Notes: generated by a model from the sequence alone, not told the origin. Numbered from the stretch's first letter, positions 8,454 to 19,227 are shown. The stretch is 64,000 bases of DNA from Shewanella vesiculosa (GCF_021560015.1 NZ_CP073588.1:744001-808000); one strand, 5' to 3'. Translations and numbers: made by a program.

Positions 8454-9678
8454 ATGTCTTCTCGGTTAACCGCACAGCTTATTCTTCATGGGTTTGATGA
8501 TTCATTACCAGCATGGCGCCGAGTGATTTTTCAACGATTATTTAGCATATTAGCTTTATTGTGTATTCCGGTTTACATCACCAGTGTCTATTTGTGCGTC
8601 GTTAAAAACTTATGGGGCATGGCAATATTTGATACTCTCGCTTATGGAATATTGTTATTCATATTGTTTTATCCTCGCATTACTGATAGGCAAAAATTTA
8701 TCGTAGGATGTTACCTTGCGTTTGGTATCGGTATTGGTTTTGTCATTGCTATCGGCCCCTCTGGTGCGGGCTTTTTTTGGCTATTTGCTTTCCCTCCACT
8801 GTGCAGCATTTTGCTCGGCGAAAAAATGGCGCTATGGGCTCAAGTTGTCAACGCGATATCGCTATTATTAATCGGTATAGCCTATCAATACCAACTAGTT
8901 CATTGGTCTGATGTGAGTGGATTTTCAATCTTAATCTGGTATGTGGTAGCGATTAACTTTTTAGTGACTAATGCCATTGTGACTCAGTCTATATCTTATT
9001 TGTTGGGTAAATTAACGCATTCGTTAGCATCTACTTTGGCCTCACGTAAAGCCACTGTGATGGGATTAGCTAAGTTAGCTGAGTACCGTGATAATGAAAC
9101 GGGGGCGCATTTAATCAGAATGCAGCAGTATGCCAATATGCTGGCAAAACAACGATTAACTGATGAGCATGTTCCACAAGAATTAACCGAAGCTTTTATT
9201 CAAGAAATAAGCCTTTCAGCCATTTTGCATGATATAGGTAAAGTGGGTATTGCCGATCATATCTTATTAAAACCTGGACGCTTAACGGCAGAAGAGTTCG
9301 AGCAAATTAAGGCGCATCCAGTGATAGGTGAAAAAGTACTTAATAGTCTATTAGCCTATGCCCCAGAATGTTCATTTATTCGGATGGGGCGCGACATTGC
9401 CGGAGCTCACCATGAAAAAGTGGGATGGCAGCGGCTATCCTAAGGGGTTAATCGGTGATGCAATTCCCTTGTCTGCGAGAATAGTGGCTCTGGTTGATGT
9501 ATATGACGCATTAACATCACCACGCTGTTACAAGAGGCCGTTTAGCCATGAAGAAGCGATGACGCTTATTTTAGAAGGTAAAGGTAAACATTTTGACCCT
9601 GAGTTAGTCGACAGCTTGGTGATGATCAGTGAACAGTTTGCCGTATTGTCTAAAGCCTCTTTACTAGAACAAGAGTAA
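8454..9678 (+). pseudogene. Membrane-bound HD-GYP domain protein (c-di-GMP phosphodiesterase type), frameshifted
   Basis: An ATG with an AAGGAA ribosome-binding site opens a protein with about six membrane helices in residues 20-190, then an HD-GYP domain containing ETGAHLIRM and the metal-binding HDIGKVGI. The expected HHEKWDGSGYP motif is split: after HHEK the frame runs into a premature stop at 9443, while WDGSGYP and the rest of the domain continue in the next frame to 9678. Removing one A from the A5 run at 9415-9419 restores a 407-residue protein. HD-GYP proteins degrade cyclic di-GMP. Whether this is a true pseudogene or a base-calling error is unresolved; I favour error. Confidence 0.8.
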
Positions 9679-9704
9679 TAGGATGGATTTAAGACTATAA
9701 ATGG

Positions 9705-9732
9705 CAATGCCAGTCATAAATGACTGGCATTG
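9705..9732. terminator. 12-bp inverted repeat after the HD-GYP gene
   Basis: CAATGCCAGTCA pairs perfectly with TGACTGGCATTG around TAAA. There is no T-run. It lies between convergent genes and probably marks the transcript ends. Confidence 0.5.
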
Positions 9733-9779
9733 GTAAACGTTCATCAAGCTGCTCAACTAGCGAATAAGTCAGTAAGGAC

Positions 9780-10844
9780 TTATTGTGCGAGTAAGGCTTT
9801 ACGCTCTCTTGATGCTTGAGCTAAATCACGTAACAGTTTTTCTGAATCAGCCCAATGTAAACAGGCATCGGTAATACTTTGACCATAAACTAAAGGTTCG
9901 CCTTTAACGACTTTTTGATTACCTTCAATCATAAAGCTTTCTGCCATAATACCGGCGATAGCTGTGCTACCACTGCGCAGTTGCGCTATGATGCTATCGG
10001 CAACATTTAACTGATTTTTATGCTGTTTTTCACTGTTGCCGTGGCTAAAGTCAACCACCATACGCTGAGTTACACCCACTTGTTCAAGTTGGGCGCGAGC
10101 CACTTCAATGTCCTCTGCACAATAGTTTGGTGTTTTCCCACCTCGTAAAATAATATGCCCAAATGGATTGCCGTGAGTACGATATACCGCCATGGCGCCA
10201 TCTTTATCCGGAGAATAAAAAATATGTGGAGCTTGGGCTGCGCGAACAGCGTCAACAGCGATATTAATGTTACCGTCGGTACCATTTTTAAAGCCCACAG
10301 GACAGGACAACGCAGACGCCATTTCACGGTGAATTTGGCTTTCGGTGGTACGTGCGCCAATAGCGCCCCAAGTGATTAAGTCAGCAATATATTGACCGTT
10401 TACCATGTCTAAAAATTCAGTGGCGATAGGCAGTTTTAATTCGGTGATCTGCTGCAATAGTTCGCGCGCCAAGCGCAAGCCTTTGTTGGGGCTAAAGCTG
10501 CCGTCTAAATCAGGATCCGAAATTAATCCCTTCCAGCCAACAATAGTGCGAGGCTTTTCAAAATAGACCCGCATCAGAATGCATAAGTCATCTTTTAGTT
10601 CGTGGTGAAGTGCCGATAAGCGCTCGGCATATTCAAGTGCCGCTTTGGTATCGTGAATTGAACAAGGGCCAATAATGACTAATAAGCGTTGGTCTTCACC
10701 GGCAATAATGGCTTCAACTTCTCGGCGCTGTGCAACAAGATAGTCTGCAGCATCTTGAGTCAAAGGGTATTCTGATGCCAGTTGAGCGGGTGAAATGACT
10801 TTGCTTAAAAGGGTAGTTCGTAGTTCATCTGTTTTAATTGTCAT
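9780..10844 (-). CDS. aroH: 3-Deoxy-7-phosphoheptulonate synthase, class I, AroH-like
   Basis: A 354-residue DAHP synthase that condenses PEP with erythrose 4-phosphate, the first step of aromatic amino acid synthesis. Key blocks are LLVIIGPCSIHD, YFEKPRTIVGWKGLISDP, ATEFLDM, the long conserved GAIGARTTESQIHREMAS, and VDFSHGNS. The N-terminal MTIKTDELRT and overall match resemble the tryptophan-sensitive AroH of E. coli. The ppsR-ppsA neighbourhood is the same as around E. coli aroH, which supports that isozyme choice over AroF or AroG. Linking a PEP-consuming enzyme to PEP synthase genes is metabolically sensible. No TrpR operator was evident by eye. Confidence 0.88.
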   Translation of the reverse strand: MTIKTDELRTTLLSKVISPAQLASEYPLTQDAADYLVAQRREVEAIIAGEDQRLLVIIGPCSIHDTKAALEYAERLSALHHELKDDLCILMRVYFEKPRTIVGWKGLISDPDLDGSFSPNKGLRLARELLQQITELKLPIATEFLDMVNGQYIADLITWGAIGARTTESQIHREMASALSCPVGFKNGTDGNINIAVDAVRAAQAPHIFYSPDKDGAMAVYRTHGNPFGHIILRGGKTPNYCAEDIEVARAQLEQVGVTQRMVVDFSHGNSEKQHKNQLNVADSIIAQLRSGSTAIAGIMAESFMIEGNQKVVKGEPLVYGQSITDACLHWADSEKLLRDLAQASRERKALLAQ

Positions 10845-10894
10845 GCATATTACCGAGAAATCGTGAGATGCATCAGCATCATATTACTCGGGAT

Positions 10895-11019
10895 TATATA
10901 CCCAAAGAAGTTCAAGATGCGAGGCTTAGCCTCGGATTCTCTGGCTGAATAAACAGATTGCTGTAAACGGCTTACCCGAATTAAGCGAGTCAGTCTGGGT
11001 TTGAAAGCCTATTTACAGC
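10895..11019. repeat. Structured intergenic element between aroH and ppsR
   Basis: On the minus strand this region reads a TTGAAC...TTTGGGTATA string resembling a dispersed intergenic sequence found in Shewanella and Vibrio (from memory). It is accompanied by a perfect CGAGGC/GCCTCG hairpin (10920-10934) and a longer imperfect stem in which GCTGTAAA at 10960 pairs with TTTACAGC ending at 11019. A TATAAT-like -10 for aroH lies at the edge. It may be a repeat element that also supplies leader or promoter structure for aroH. Confidence 0.4.
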
Positions 11020-11038
11020 GTATTTTATTGTTTATAAA

Positions 11039-11851
11039 TTAGAACATGTGACGTTCTAAACCGGTTATATCAATAATTTTTGTGGCAATTTCTTCAACCG
11101 AATGATTGGTGGTATTCACAAAAGGGATACGTTCTTTTTTATACATCATTTCCACTTCTTTCACTTCAAGCTTGCATTGTCTTAATGATGAATAACGGCT
11201 GTTTTCCATTCGGCTTTGACGAATTTCATGCAAACGATGTGGATCGATTGTTAAGCCAAATAATTTTGATTTATTGCGTTTTAATGCCTCAGGTAACTGA
11301 AGGTTATCCATATCATCTTCAGTAAACGGGTAGTTTGCAGCCTTTATACCAAACTGCATCGACAAATATAAACTGGAGGGGGTTTTACCACAGCGAGATA
11401 CGCCCAATAAAATGATATCGGCTTTATCCATGTGTTTCATGGTTTGGCCATCGTCGTTTTCCATTGTGTAGTTAATCGCATCTATACGAGTTTCGTAACC
11501 GTGGTTACTTTTACCATGAGTTCGATGCAATAAAGGCTTAGCTTGCACGCCCAAGTGTTGTTCTAATGGCGCGACAAAGGTATTCAAAAAGTCATAATCG
11601 ACACATTCGCTTGAAAAAATTACATTGCGGATTTCCGGATTAATGATTGAGTGGAACACAAGTGGTCTTACACCTGTTGTAATAAAACAATCATTTATTT
11701 GTTGCTTCACTTTTTGTGCTTTCTGAATCGTTTCCACAAACGGAATCGTAAGTGCTTCAAATTCTATGGGAAATTGCGAAAGCACCGCATGCCCAAAAAC
11801 CTCAGCTGTGATCGCGGTCCCATCTGAAATGTAGAATACTTTTGGTGTCAT
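11039..11851 (-). CDS. ppsR: PEP synthase regulatory protein (bifunctional kinase/pyrophosphorylase)
   Basis: A 270-residue DUF299-family protein. In E. coli the ortholog inactivates PEP synthase by ADP-dependent threonine phosphorylation and reactivates it by Pi-dependent dephosphorylation. The N-terminus [13 protein letters not shown] and the P-loop-like [15 protein letters not shown] near residue 150 are diagnostic. It has an AGAGGTC ribosome-binding site before ATG 11851. It is divergent from its target ppsA with about 125 bases between the two start codons, so both may share a control region. Length is as expected. Confidence 0.93.
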   Translation of the reverse strand: MTPKVFYISDGTAITAEVFGHAVLSQFPIEFEALTIPFVETIQKAQKVKQQINDCFITTGVRPLVFHSIINPEIRNVIFSSECVDYDFLNTFVAPLEQHLGVQAKPLLHRTHGKSNHGYETRIDAINYTMENDDGQTMKHMDKADIILLGVSRCGKTPSSLYLSMQFGIKAANYPFTEDDMDNLQLPEALKRNKSKLFGLTIDPHRLHEIRQSRMENSRYSSLRQCKLEVKEVEMMYKKERIPFVNTTNHSVEEIATKIIDITGLERHMF

Positions 11852-11977
11852 TCTGACCTCTTGTAGTAATAAAATTACAAATAAAATTATAGATTTACGC
11901 GTGTTGTATGGGAGTGTAAGATGCTATTGCCCTCGTGTGAAGTGGCCACTGAAATAAAAACTTGCGGAGATAAAACT

Positions 11978-14347
11978 GTGCAGCAATACGTACTCTGGTA
12001 TCAAGAATTAGGCATGGGTGATGTAAACAAGGTTGGCGGTAAAAACGCATCCCTTGGTGAGATGATCAGCAATCTGGCTAATGCAGGGGTTCAAGTTCCT
12101 GGCGGTTTTGCAACGACCTCTCATGCGTTCAATGAGTTCCTTGAACAAAGTGGAGTTAACCAGAAAATTTTTGACATTCTGGCGACATTGGATGTTGATG
12201 ATGTCAATGAACTGGCAAAAGTAGGTGCCCAGATCAGACAATGGGTTATTGAAACCCCATTTCAACCCGCATTAGAAGACGCGATTCGCGAAGCTTACGA
12301 GCAATTGTCGAGCGAAACGAAAGAAGCATCATTTGCTGTGCGTTCTTCAGCCACTGCTGAAGATATGCCTGATGCATCTTTTGCTGGTCAACAAGAAACC
12401 TTCCTCAACGTTAAAGGGTTCGATGCTGTCATGCTGGCAATTAAGCATGTATACGCATCACTGTTTAACGACCGTGCAATTTCTTACCGTGTCCACCAAG
12501 GTTATGAGCATCAAGGTGTCGCTTTATCTGCTGGCGTACAACGTATGGTCCGTTCAGACAAAGCCGCATCTGGGGTGATGTTCACTATGGACACTGAATC
12601 AGGTAATAATGACGTTGTATTTATCACTTCATCTTTTGGTTTAGGTGAAATGGTTGTACAAGGTGCTGTTAACCCTGATGAATTCTATGTGCACAAACCT
12701 ATTTTAGCGCAAGGCCATCAGGCTGTTGTGCGTCGTAACATCGGCAGTAAGTTGATTCAGATGGTTTACTCTGATGATGCCGGCCATGGTAAGCAAGTTA
12801 AAATTGAAGACGTTGCTGCAGAGCAACGTCGTGTATTCTCGATTAATGATGAAGAAGTCATGGAGCTTGCTAAGCAAGCCATGGTGATTGAAAAGCATTA
12901 TGGTCGTGCAATGGATATCGAATGGGCCAAAGACGGTAACGACGGAAAGTTATATATTGTCCAAGCTCGTCCAGAAACCGTTCGAAGCCGTGAAGATGTG
13001 CAGTTAATTGAACGCTATCACTTAAAAACCAAAGGCGAGGTGATCTGTGAAGGTCGTGCTATTGGCCATAAGATTGGTACTGGTGTCGCCAAGGTATTAA
13101 CCTCTATCGACCAGATGGATCAAATTGAGCCAGGTGATGTGTTAGTGACTGACATGACAGACCCAGATTGGGAACCTATCATGAAACGTGCTAGTGCCAT
13201 TGTAACCAACCGTGGTGGCCGTACTTGCCATGCTGCGATTATTGCACGTGAACTAGGTGTTCCTGCTGTTGTAGGTTGTGGTGATGTGACTGACCGTATT
13301 AAGACTGGCGACATAGTTACCGTATCTTGCGCTGAAGGTGATACTGGCTTAATTTTCTCGGGTAAACAAGAGTTTGAAATCGTCACTAACCGTGTTGATA
13401 CCTTACCGCCTTTACCAATGAAAATTATGATGAACGTGGGTAACCCTGATCGTGCATTTGACTTTGCTCGTTTACCTAACGAAGGTGTGGGCTTAGCGCG
13501 TTTAGAGTTTATCATTAACCGTATGATTGGTATTCATCCTAAAGCGTTGCTTGACTTCAATGGCCAAACTGCTGAGCTACAGACCGAAATTAATGAAATG
13601 ATCGCTGGGTATGACTCGCCAGTTGAGTTTTATGTTGCGCGTCTAGTTGAAGGTATCGCGACTATCGCATCGGCTTTTTATCCGAAGAAAGTTATCGTAC
13701 GTATGTCAGACTTTAAGTCTAACGAGTATGCAAACTTAGTCGGTGGTGATCGTTACGAGCCAGATGAAGAAAATCCAATGTTGGGCTTCCGTGGTGCGAG
13801 CCGTTATATTTCTGAATCATTCCGCGATTGTTTCGCGCTCGAATGTGAAGCGATTAAACGTGTTCGTAATCAAATGGGCTTAACCAATGTTGAAGTGATG
13901 ATCCCATTTGTGCGTACCGTAAACGAAGCATCTCAAGTTATTGAGTTACTAAAAGAACAAGGCTTAGAGCGCGGTAAAGATGGCTTACGCGTTATCATGA
14001 TGTGTGAACTACCTTCAAACGCCTTGCTAGCTGACCAGTTCCTTGAGCATTTTGATGGTTTTTCTATCGGTTCAAACGATTTAACTCAGTTAACATTAGG
14101 GCTTGATCGTGACTCAGGAATCATCAGTCACTTGTTTGATGAGCGTAATGATGCGGTTAAAGCATTATTAGCCATGGCGATTAAAGCGGCTAAAGCGAAA
14201 GGTGCTTACGTCGGTATTTGTGGTCAAGGTCCTTCAGACCATTCTGATTTTGCTGCATGGTTAGTTGAGCAAGGTATTGATTCTGTATCGCTTAATCCTG
14301 ATACCGTTATCGATACTTGGTTATATTTAGCTGAAGCTCATGGCTAA
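11978..14347 (+). CDS. ppsA: Phosphoenolpyruvate synthase
   Basis: A 789-residue enzyme converting pyruvate and ATP to PEP, AMP and Pi during gluconeogenesis. Order: the N-terminal ATP-grasp domain with [12 protein letters not shown] and [20 protein letters not shown]; the swivelling phosphohistidine domain with [21 protein letters not shown] (catalytic histidine in TCHA); and the C-terminal TIM barrel with [10 protein letters not shown] and [12 protein letters not shown] chose GTG 11978 with GGAGA seven bases upstream; this matches the E. coli length of 792, whereas the upstream ATG at 11921 adds 19 unrelated residues. It is regulated by the adjacent divergent PpsR, whose target threonine precedes the catalytic histidine. 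Confidence 0.95.
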   Translation: MQQYVLWYQELGMGDVNKVGGKNASLGEMISNLANAGVQVPGGFATTSHAFNEFLEQSGVNQKIFDILATLDVDDVNELAKVGAQIRQWVIETPFQPALEDAIREAYEQLSSETKEASFAVRSSATAEDMPDASFAGQQETFLNVKGFDAVMLAIKHVYASLFNDRAISYRVHQGYEHQGVALSAGVQRMVRSDKAASGVMFTMDTESGNNDVVFITSSFGLGEMVVQGAVNPDEFYVHKPILAQGHQAVVRRNIGSKLIQMVYSDDAGHGKQVKIEDVAAEQRRVFSINDEEVMELAKQAMVIEKHYGRAMDIEWAKDGNDGKLYIVQARPETVRSREDVQLIERYHLKTKGEVICEGRAIGHKIGTGVAKVLTSIDQMDQIEPGDVLVTDMTDPDWEPIMKRASAIVTNRGGRTCHAAIIARELGVPAVVGCGDVTDRIKTGDIVTVSCAEGDTGLIFSGKQEFEIVTNRVDTLPPLPMKIMMNVGNPDRAFDFARLPNEGVGLARLEFIINRMIGIHPKALLDFNGQTAELQTEINEMIAGYDSPVEFYVARLVEGIATIASAFYPKKVIVRMSDFKSNEYANLVGGDRYEPDEENPMLGFRGASRYISESFRDCFALECEAIKRVRNQMGLTNVEVMIPFVRTVNEASQVIELLKEQGLERGKDGLRVIMMCELPSNALLADQFLEHFDGFSIGSNDLTQLTLGLDRDSGIISHLFDERNDAVKALLAMAIKAAKAKGAYVGICGQGPSDHSDFAAWLVEQGIDSVSLNPDTVIDTWLYLAEAHG

Positions 14348-14407
14348 ATTATGCTAAAAATTGCTGGTGGATTGTCTGCCTAACATGCAATTTTATCAAG
14401 TTGTTAG

Positions 14408-14435
14408 AAAAGCCGCTTTTTAGCGGCTTTTTTTT
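14408..14435 (+). terminator. Rho-independent terminator of ppsA
   Basis: AAAGCCGCT pairs with AGCGGCTTT and is followed by a run of T to 14435. It lies 60 bases after the ppsA stop. Confidence 0.9.
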
Positions 14436-14453
14436 GTTTATAATGGCTGCAAT

Positions 14454-17400
14454 ATGCCAATAAATAATAAGTCCTCTATGTTACCTTTACTATCACATAA
14501 ACAAACATTAGAACCTATCTATCTTGAGTATCTTGACGCGCTGGAGCAAAGCGAGTTTGAAGGTGAAATAGACAAGCGCTACAGTGCGCGGCTTATTCAG
14601 GCAACCGATAATTCTGTGTATCAATTTTTGCCACAAGCGGTGATTTATCCTTTACATCAACAAGATGTCGAGTTGGTATTATCGTTAGCGGCGCAACCTC
14701 AATACAAAGCTGTGACTTTCAGTGCGCGCGGCGGTGGAACGGGAACTAATGGTCAGTCATTAACCCACGGCTTGATTTTAGATGTGTCGCGGCACATGAA
14801 CCAAGTACTCGAGATTAATGCCAAAGAGGGTTGGGCTAGGGTACAAGCAGGTGTGGTTAAAGATGCGTTAAATGATGCTTTGCGCCCGCACGGCTTCTTT
14901 TTTAGTCCAGATTTATCTACGTCAAACCGCGCGACAGTTGGCGGCATGGTTAACACCGATGCCTCTGGTGCGGGGTCACTAGTTTACGGTAAAACATCGG
15001 ACCATGTGTTAGGACTGACCAGTGTTCTCATTGATGGCAGTGTACTCACTACTACGCCGATAGATCATGACAAAGTTGATCAACACCCTTTTGCTGCTAA
15101 TCAACTTGGCAATGCCATTGCTAGCCAAGTAGCTGCTTTATGCCTACAAAAACGTGACACCATCATTGAACGTTTCCCTAAATTGAACCGATTTTTAACT
15201 GGTTATGATTTAAAGCACGTATGGAATGACGACCTAAGCCAGTTTGATTTATCGCGCATTTTAGCTGGCTCCGAAGGGACGCTGGCGGTGATCACCGAAA
15301 CCAAGCTTAATCTAACGCCATTACCGAAAACGCGCATGATGGTGAATATTAAGTATGACTCCTTTGAGTCAGCGTTACGTCATGCCCCATCATTAGTTAA
15401 AGCCAGTGCCACAGTTGTTGAGACTGTTGATTCCAAGGTACTTAACCTTGCTCGCGAAGACATTATTTGGCATTCGGTGGCCGATCACATTAAAGCCGTA
15501 CCGAATAAGATCATCGAAGGTCTTAACATGGTTGAATTTGCTGGTGAAGATGATGAAGTTAAACATAAAGTTGCCCTATTAGAAGAAATGCTCAGCGGAC
15601 AACTCAGTCAACCTCAGTTTGGTTTAGTCGGTTTTCAAATCATTACCGACAGAAGTGATATTGACAGTATTTACGCTATGCGTAAAAAGGCCGTTGGCTT
15701 ATTAGGTGCCACCAAAGGCACTCGTAAGCCGCTAGCCTTTGCTGAAGATACCGCTGTGCCACCAGAACACTTAGCCGACTATATTATGGAGTTTCGCGCA
15801 CTGCTTGATAGCCATAATTTGCAGTACGGCATGTTTGGTCATGTCGATGCAGGCGTACTTCATGTGCGTCCGGCGCTTGATATGTGCGATGTCGCCGATG
15901 AACAATTACTCAAAGTGATATCTGATCAAGTGGCTGCATTAACGCTAAAATATGGCGGTTTAATGTGGGGCGAACACGGCAAAGGGGTTCGCGGTGAATA
16001 TGGCCCCGCGGTGTTTGGCGAAGAACTCTACGGAGTACTTGAACAGATTAAAGGATTATTTGACCCTGACAATCGCTTAAACCCTGGTAAATTAGTCGCG
16101 CCACCTCAATCTGGCCCACTACTGTTTAATGTTGACAGTGCCAAACGTGGCAGTTTCGATAGACAAATCCCAGTGCAAGTGCGTAATGCTTTTCCTGACG
16201 TGATGAACTGTAATGGTAATGGATTGTGTTTTAACTACAGCAGCTATTCGCCTATGTGTCCGTCGTTTAAGGTCACTGGTGATCGAGTGCAATCACCAAA
16301 AGGGCGTGCCGGGTTAATGCGTGAATGGTTACGTTTGCTTGAAGCTGAAGGCGTTGATGTTGACGCGCTGGCAAAGTCGAAGCCACTTGGCTGGATGCAA
16401 CGTACTCAAAATACCTTAAATAACCAACGTGATTATGACTACTCGCACGAAGTCATGGAATCTCTTAAAGGCTGTTTAGCCTGTAAAGCTTGTTCAGGTC
16501 AGTGTCCGGTTAAGGTCGATGTACCAAAGTTTAGGGCGCAGTTTTTCAATATTTACTACAAACGTTATTTGCGTCCGGCTAAAGATTATCTGGTTGCAGG
16601 TATCGAAGATTCATTGCCGTTAATGGCTGCTATGCCTAAATTGACTAATTTAGCTTCGCAAAATCCGTTGAGTAAATGGGTGATTAAAAAAGCGATTGGG
16701 TATGTTGATGCCCCCAAACTATCTGTGCCGACACTTAAACAGCGTTTAGACGGGCATTCTAGTCGTGGTTATGATTTGGATTCTTTGTACACAATCCCAG
16801 AAGACCAGCGCAATCAGTATGTGCTAGTTGTACAAGACCCGTTTAACAGCTTTTATGATGCTGACTTAGTTTATCGCTTTATTCAATTAATCGAAAAGCT
16901 CGGCTTTAAGCCGGTTTTACTGCCATTTAAACCCAATGGTAAACCGACCCATATAAAAGGCTTTTTAGACAAGTTTGCCAAAACAGCGCAAAACAGTGCT
17001 GATTTCTTAAACCGTGTTCATGCCCTTGGTATGCCGATGGTCGGCTTAGACCCTGCTTTGGTATTATGTTATCGCGATGAGTATAAAGAAGCCCTCGGCA
17101 TGCGCCGTGGTCCCTTTGAGGTGCTTTTAGCCAATGAATGGTTAATGGATGTTGTTGCAAATAGAAAAGAAGCGACAACGTTAGCCAATGATGCGCCACA
17201 ATATACCTGGTTTAGTCATTGTACAGAATCTACCGCAAAGCCTAATACCGCTAATGAATGGAAAGCCATTTTTAGTCATTTTGGCGCAAACTTGAGCAGT
17301 GTTAATTTAGGCTGTTGTGGGATGGCTGGCACCTATGGCCATGAACTTGAAAACCTTGAACGCTCTGAAAAACTGTTTGAAATGTCTTGGCAACCTAGCA

Positions 17401-17525
17401 TTGAAAAAATAGCTGAACAAAGTCAAGTTTTGGTGTCGGGCTATTCTTGTCGTAGCCAAGTTAAGCGCTTTGCAGGCTTTAAACCTCAGCACCCAATTGA
17501 AGCCTTGCTCAAGTTAATGGCATAA
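14454..17525 (+). CDS. ydiJ: YdiJ-type FAD-binding/Fe-S D-2-hydroxyacid dehydrogenase
   Basis: A 1023-residue fusion. The N-terminal FAD-binding PCMH domain contains FSARGGGTGTNGQS and TVGGMVNTDASG. An FAD-linked oxidase C-terminal domain follows with FGHVDAGVLHVRP and WGEHGKGVRGEY. A ferredoxin-like insert has CNGNGLCFN and CLACKACSGQCPVKVDVP, and a cysteine-rich domain contains GCCGMAGTYGHE near the end. It aligns along its whole length with E. coli YdiJ, which has been reported to oxidise D-2-hydroxyglutarate. In E. coli the gene also lies not far from ppsA. It starts at ATG 14454, just after the ppsA terminator; a second in-frame ATG at 14478 is possible. Confidence 0.88.
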   Translation: MPINNKSSMLPLLSHKQTLEPIYLEYLDALEQSEFEGEIDKRYSARLIQATDNSVYQFLPQAVIYPLHQQDVELVLSLAAQPQYKAVTFSARGGGTGTNGQSLTHGLILDVSRHMNQVLEINAKEGWARVQAGVVKDALNDALRPHGFFFSPDLSTSNRATVGGMVNTDASGAGSLVYGKTSDHVLGLTSVLIDGSVLTTTPIDHDKVDQHPFAANQLGNAIASQVAALCLQKRDTIIERFPKLNRFLTGYDLKHVWNDDLSQFDLSRILAGSEGTLAVITETKLNLTPLPKTRMMVNIKYDSFESALRHAPSLVKASATVVETVDSKVLNLAREDIIWHSVADHIKAVPNKIIEGLNMVEFAGEDDEVKHKVALLEEMLSGQLSQPQFGLVGFQIITDRSDIDSIYAMRKKAVGLLGATKGTRKPLAFAEDTAVPPEHLADYIMEFRALLDSHNLQYGMFGHVDAGVLHVRPALDMCDVADEQLLKVISDQVAALTLKYGGLMWGEHGKGVRGEYGPAVFGEELYGVLEQIKGLFDPDNRLNPGKLVAPPQSGPLLFNVDSAKRGSFDRQIPVQVRNAFPDVMNCNGNGLCFNYSSYSPMCPSFKVTGDRVQSPKGRAGLMREWLRLLEAEGVDVDALAKSKPLGWMQRTQNTLNNQRDYDYSHEVMESLKGCLACKACSGQCPVKVDVPKFRAQFFNIYYKRYLRPAKDYLVAGIEDSLPLMAAMPKLTNLASQNPLSKWVIKKAIGYVDAPKLSVPTLKQRLDGHSSRGYDLDSLYTIPEDQRNQYVLVVQDPFNSFYDADLVYRFIQLIEKLGFKPVLLPFKPNGKPTHIKGFLDKFAKTAQNSADFLNRVHALGMPMVGLDPALVLCYRDEYKEALGMRRGPFEVLLANEWLMDVVANRKEATTLANDAPQYTWFSHCTESTAKPNTANEWKAIFSHFGANLSSVNLGCCGMAGTYGHELENLERSEKLFEMSWQPSIEKIAEQSQVLVSGYSCRSQVKRFAGFKPQHPIEALLKLMA

Positions 17526-17538
17526 AGGTATCAGCATA

Positions 17539-17997
17539 ATGACAGATGAAACAGCAGCATTAGCTTCGTTTACCCAGCCTGATGGAGTGGCGCTGTGCAA
17601 TGATGATGCACTGTTTCACATCCAAGCTAATGGCGATTGGTTATATTTAGACAGTCCGTTGCCCGCAAAATTTGCGGCTTTATTCAGCAGTATTTTACAT
17701 TGTATCGATGGCGAGTATTTCTTAATGACTCCGGTGGAGAAGGTGAGAGTCTCTGTTGAGGCATATCCTTTACTGCTGGTGGACTATCAAGCTAATTCTG
17801 TTGCTGCTAATAATGTTAATGACAGTATTAAGCTGATATTTACCAATAGCATAGGTAAACAGCATTCCGTTGTTGATCGTGCTGATATCATAGTCACCGA
17901 TGATGGTATATATGTACCATTAGTTCGCGGCTTGGTCGGGCAATTGAATCGAGCCAGCTACTATCGTTATATTAATGAATATTTATCTTTTGACTAA
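17539..17997 (+). CDS. DUF1285 family protein
   Basis: A 152-residue cytoplasmic protein matching the DUF1285 pattern: an early ALCNDDALFHIQANGDWLY segment, a middle DGEYFLMTPVEKVRVSVEAYP segment and a C-terminal VPLVRGLVGQLNRASYY. The function of the family is unknown. It begins 13 bases after ydiJ and is probably in the same operon. There is no signal peptide or membrane helix. Confidence 0.75.
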   Translation: MTDETAALASFTQPDGVALCNDDALFHIQANGDWLYLDSPLPAKFAALFSSILHCIDGEYFLMTPVEKVRVSVEAYPLLLVDYQANSVAANNVNDSIKLIFTNSIGKQHSVVDRADIIVTDDGIYVPLVRGLVGQLNRASYYRYINEYLSFD

Positions 17998-18117
17998 AAG
18001 CGCTTTTTTTAACGTATAGAGATGGTAATGTAAACATGTTCAAGTGTGGTTAGCTGCTGTATAGGCCAATATGGTAATAGGGCCAAAACATCCCACTGAC
18101 GATGTAGGAGGTTTCAT

Positions 18118-18537
18118 TTGAAACGCTTTGAAAGTTTAAGTTACCTGATTTCTCATCTGAATATTGCTTTGCAGCAAGAAATTGATACGCGCTTAAAGCG
18201 CTACGATTTAGACAGTAAACTTTGGCCGGTATTGTTTACCTTGTGGCAAGAAGAGGGCTTAAGTCAAACTGAGCTTTCTAAACGTTGTGATGTGGCCAAT
18301 TACACCATGACCCGTCTGCTCGACCACCTGCAAGTTCAGGGGTTTATTACCCGTCATCAAGAAGCGGATAACCGCCGTGCATTTCAAATATTTTTAACCG
18401 ACAACGGTAAAGCGTTGCAACAAGATTTACTTCACGAGGCTGCGTGGGTTAATGAACGATTTTTAGAAGCGCTGACAGATTCTGAGCAGCACGAGTTTAT
18501 GCGTTTGTTGAATAAAGTGAATAAATTTAACCAATAA
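18118..18537 (+). CDS. MarR-family transcriptional regulator
   Basis: A 139-residue winged-helix regulator. The recognition region EGLSQTELSKRCDVANYTMTR and the wing GFITRHQEADNRRAFQIFLT are typical of MarR proteins. The start must be TTG 18118, since it follows a strong TAGGAGG ribosome-binding site and no in-frame ATG precedes the conserved region. MarR proteins usually bind as dimers and respond to small phenolic or lipophilic ligands. The target is unknown; the neighbouring Nudix gene, 220 bases downstream on the same strand, is not obviously under its control. Confidence 0.85.
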   Translation: MKRFESLSYLISHLNIALQQEIDTRLKRYDLDSKLWPVLFTLWQEEGLSQTELSKRCDVANYTMTRLLDHLQVQGFITRHQEADNRRAFQIFLTDNGKALQQDLLHEAAWVNERFLEALTDSEQHEFMRLLNKVNKFNQ

Positions 18538-18756
18538 CATATTGTTTTTGGTTACTAAGACCATAGGGCTTCACCGAGGCAAAATGAAGCTTGCCAGTTT
18601 CTATCCTGTAGTAGTTAAATGGCGAGCAACAAGGATCAACTAAGGTATTTTGCAGCCCCCCGCATTGTTGTACATCATTTATCGCGATGATCATTTATTC
18701 ATTTATTGAATGGAAGTTAGCCAGTAACCATATCTATTTCTAATGAGAAAACCATC

Positions 18757-19161
18757 ATGGCTTTTAACGATTTATTTAGACTCAGTTCCCATGCGGTGAT
18801 CACCAATGACGATGGACAAGTGCTATTGTTAAAAGCCAATTATGGTAATAAACATTGGGGTCTGCCTGGTGGTGGGCTTGATCCTAATGAAACCATACAT
18901 CAGGCGCTGCAGCGTGAATGTATGGAAGAGCTGGGTTATGCTGTGACGATAAATTATCTCTCTGGGGTGTACTTTCACAGTGCTTATCAATCTCAAGCGT
19001 TTATATTTCGTTGCCAGCTACCTGAGTCGGCTCAAATCATCTTAAGTGATGAACACAGTGAATATGCTTATTTCGCTGTTGCCGATCTACCTGCAGTGCA
19101 ACAACAGCGAATCAATGAGTGTTTAGCTTTTAGTGGTGTGGTGACTAGTGCTGCCTTCTAA
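18757..19161 (+). CDS. Nudix hydrolase
   Basis: A 134-residue Nudix protein with the signature GX5EX7REUXEEXGU satisfied by the stretch running from GGLDPNE to RECMEELGY at residues 45-67. The family hydrolyses nucleoside diphosphates linked to another moiety. The specific substrate cannot be predicted. There is a weak ribosome-binding site (GAGAA) before ATG 18757. It is a stand-alone gene, convergent with the CBS/P-II operon. Confidence 0.85.
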   Translation: MAFNDLFRLSSHAVITNDDGQVLLLKANYGNKHWGLPGGGLDPNETIHQALQRECMEELGYAVTINYLSGVYFHSAYQSQAFIFRCQLPESAQIILSDEHSEYAYFAVADLPAVQQQRINECLAFSGVVTSAAF

Positions 19162-19227
19162 TACCGCTAAGGCTCACAACAGTGGCTATCTTTATCGTCA
19201 ATCAATTAACAATACATTGGCATAAGA

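Noticed and set aside
8257..8469. 70-codon rightward frame before the HD-GYP gene
   Set aside because: It ends inside the HD-GYP start region, has no ribosome-binding site and looks like AT-rich chance sequence.
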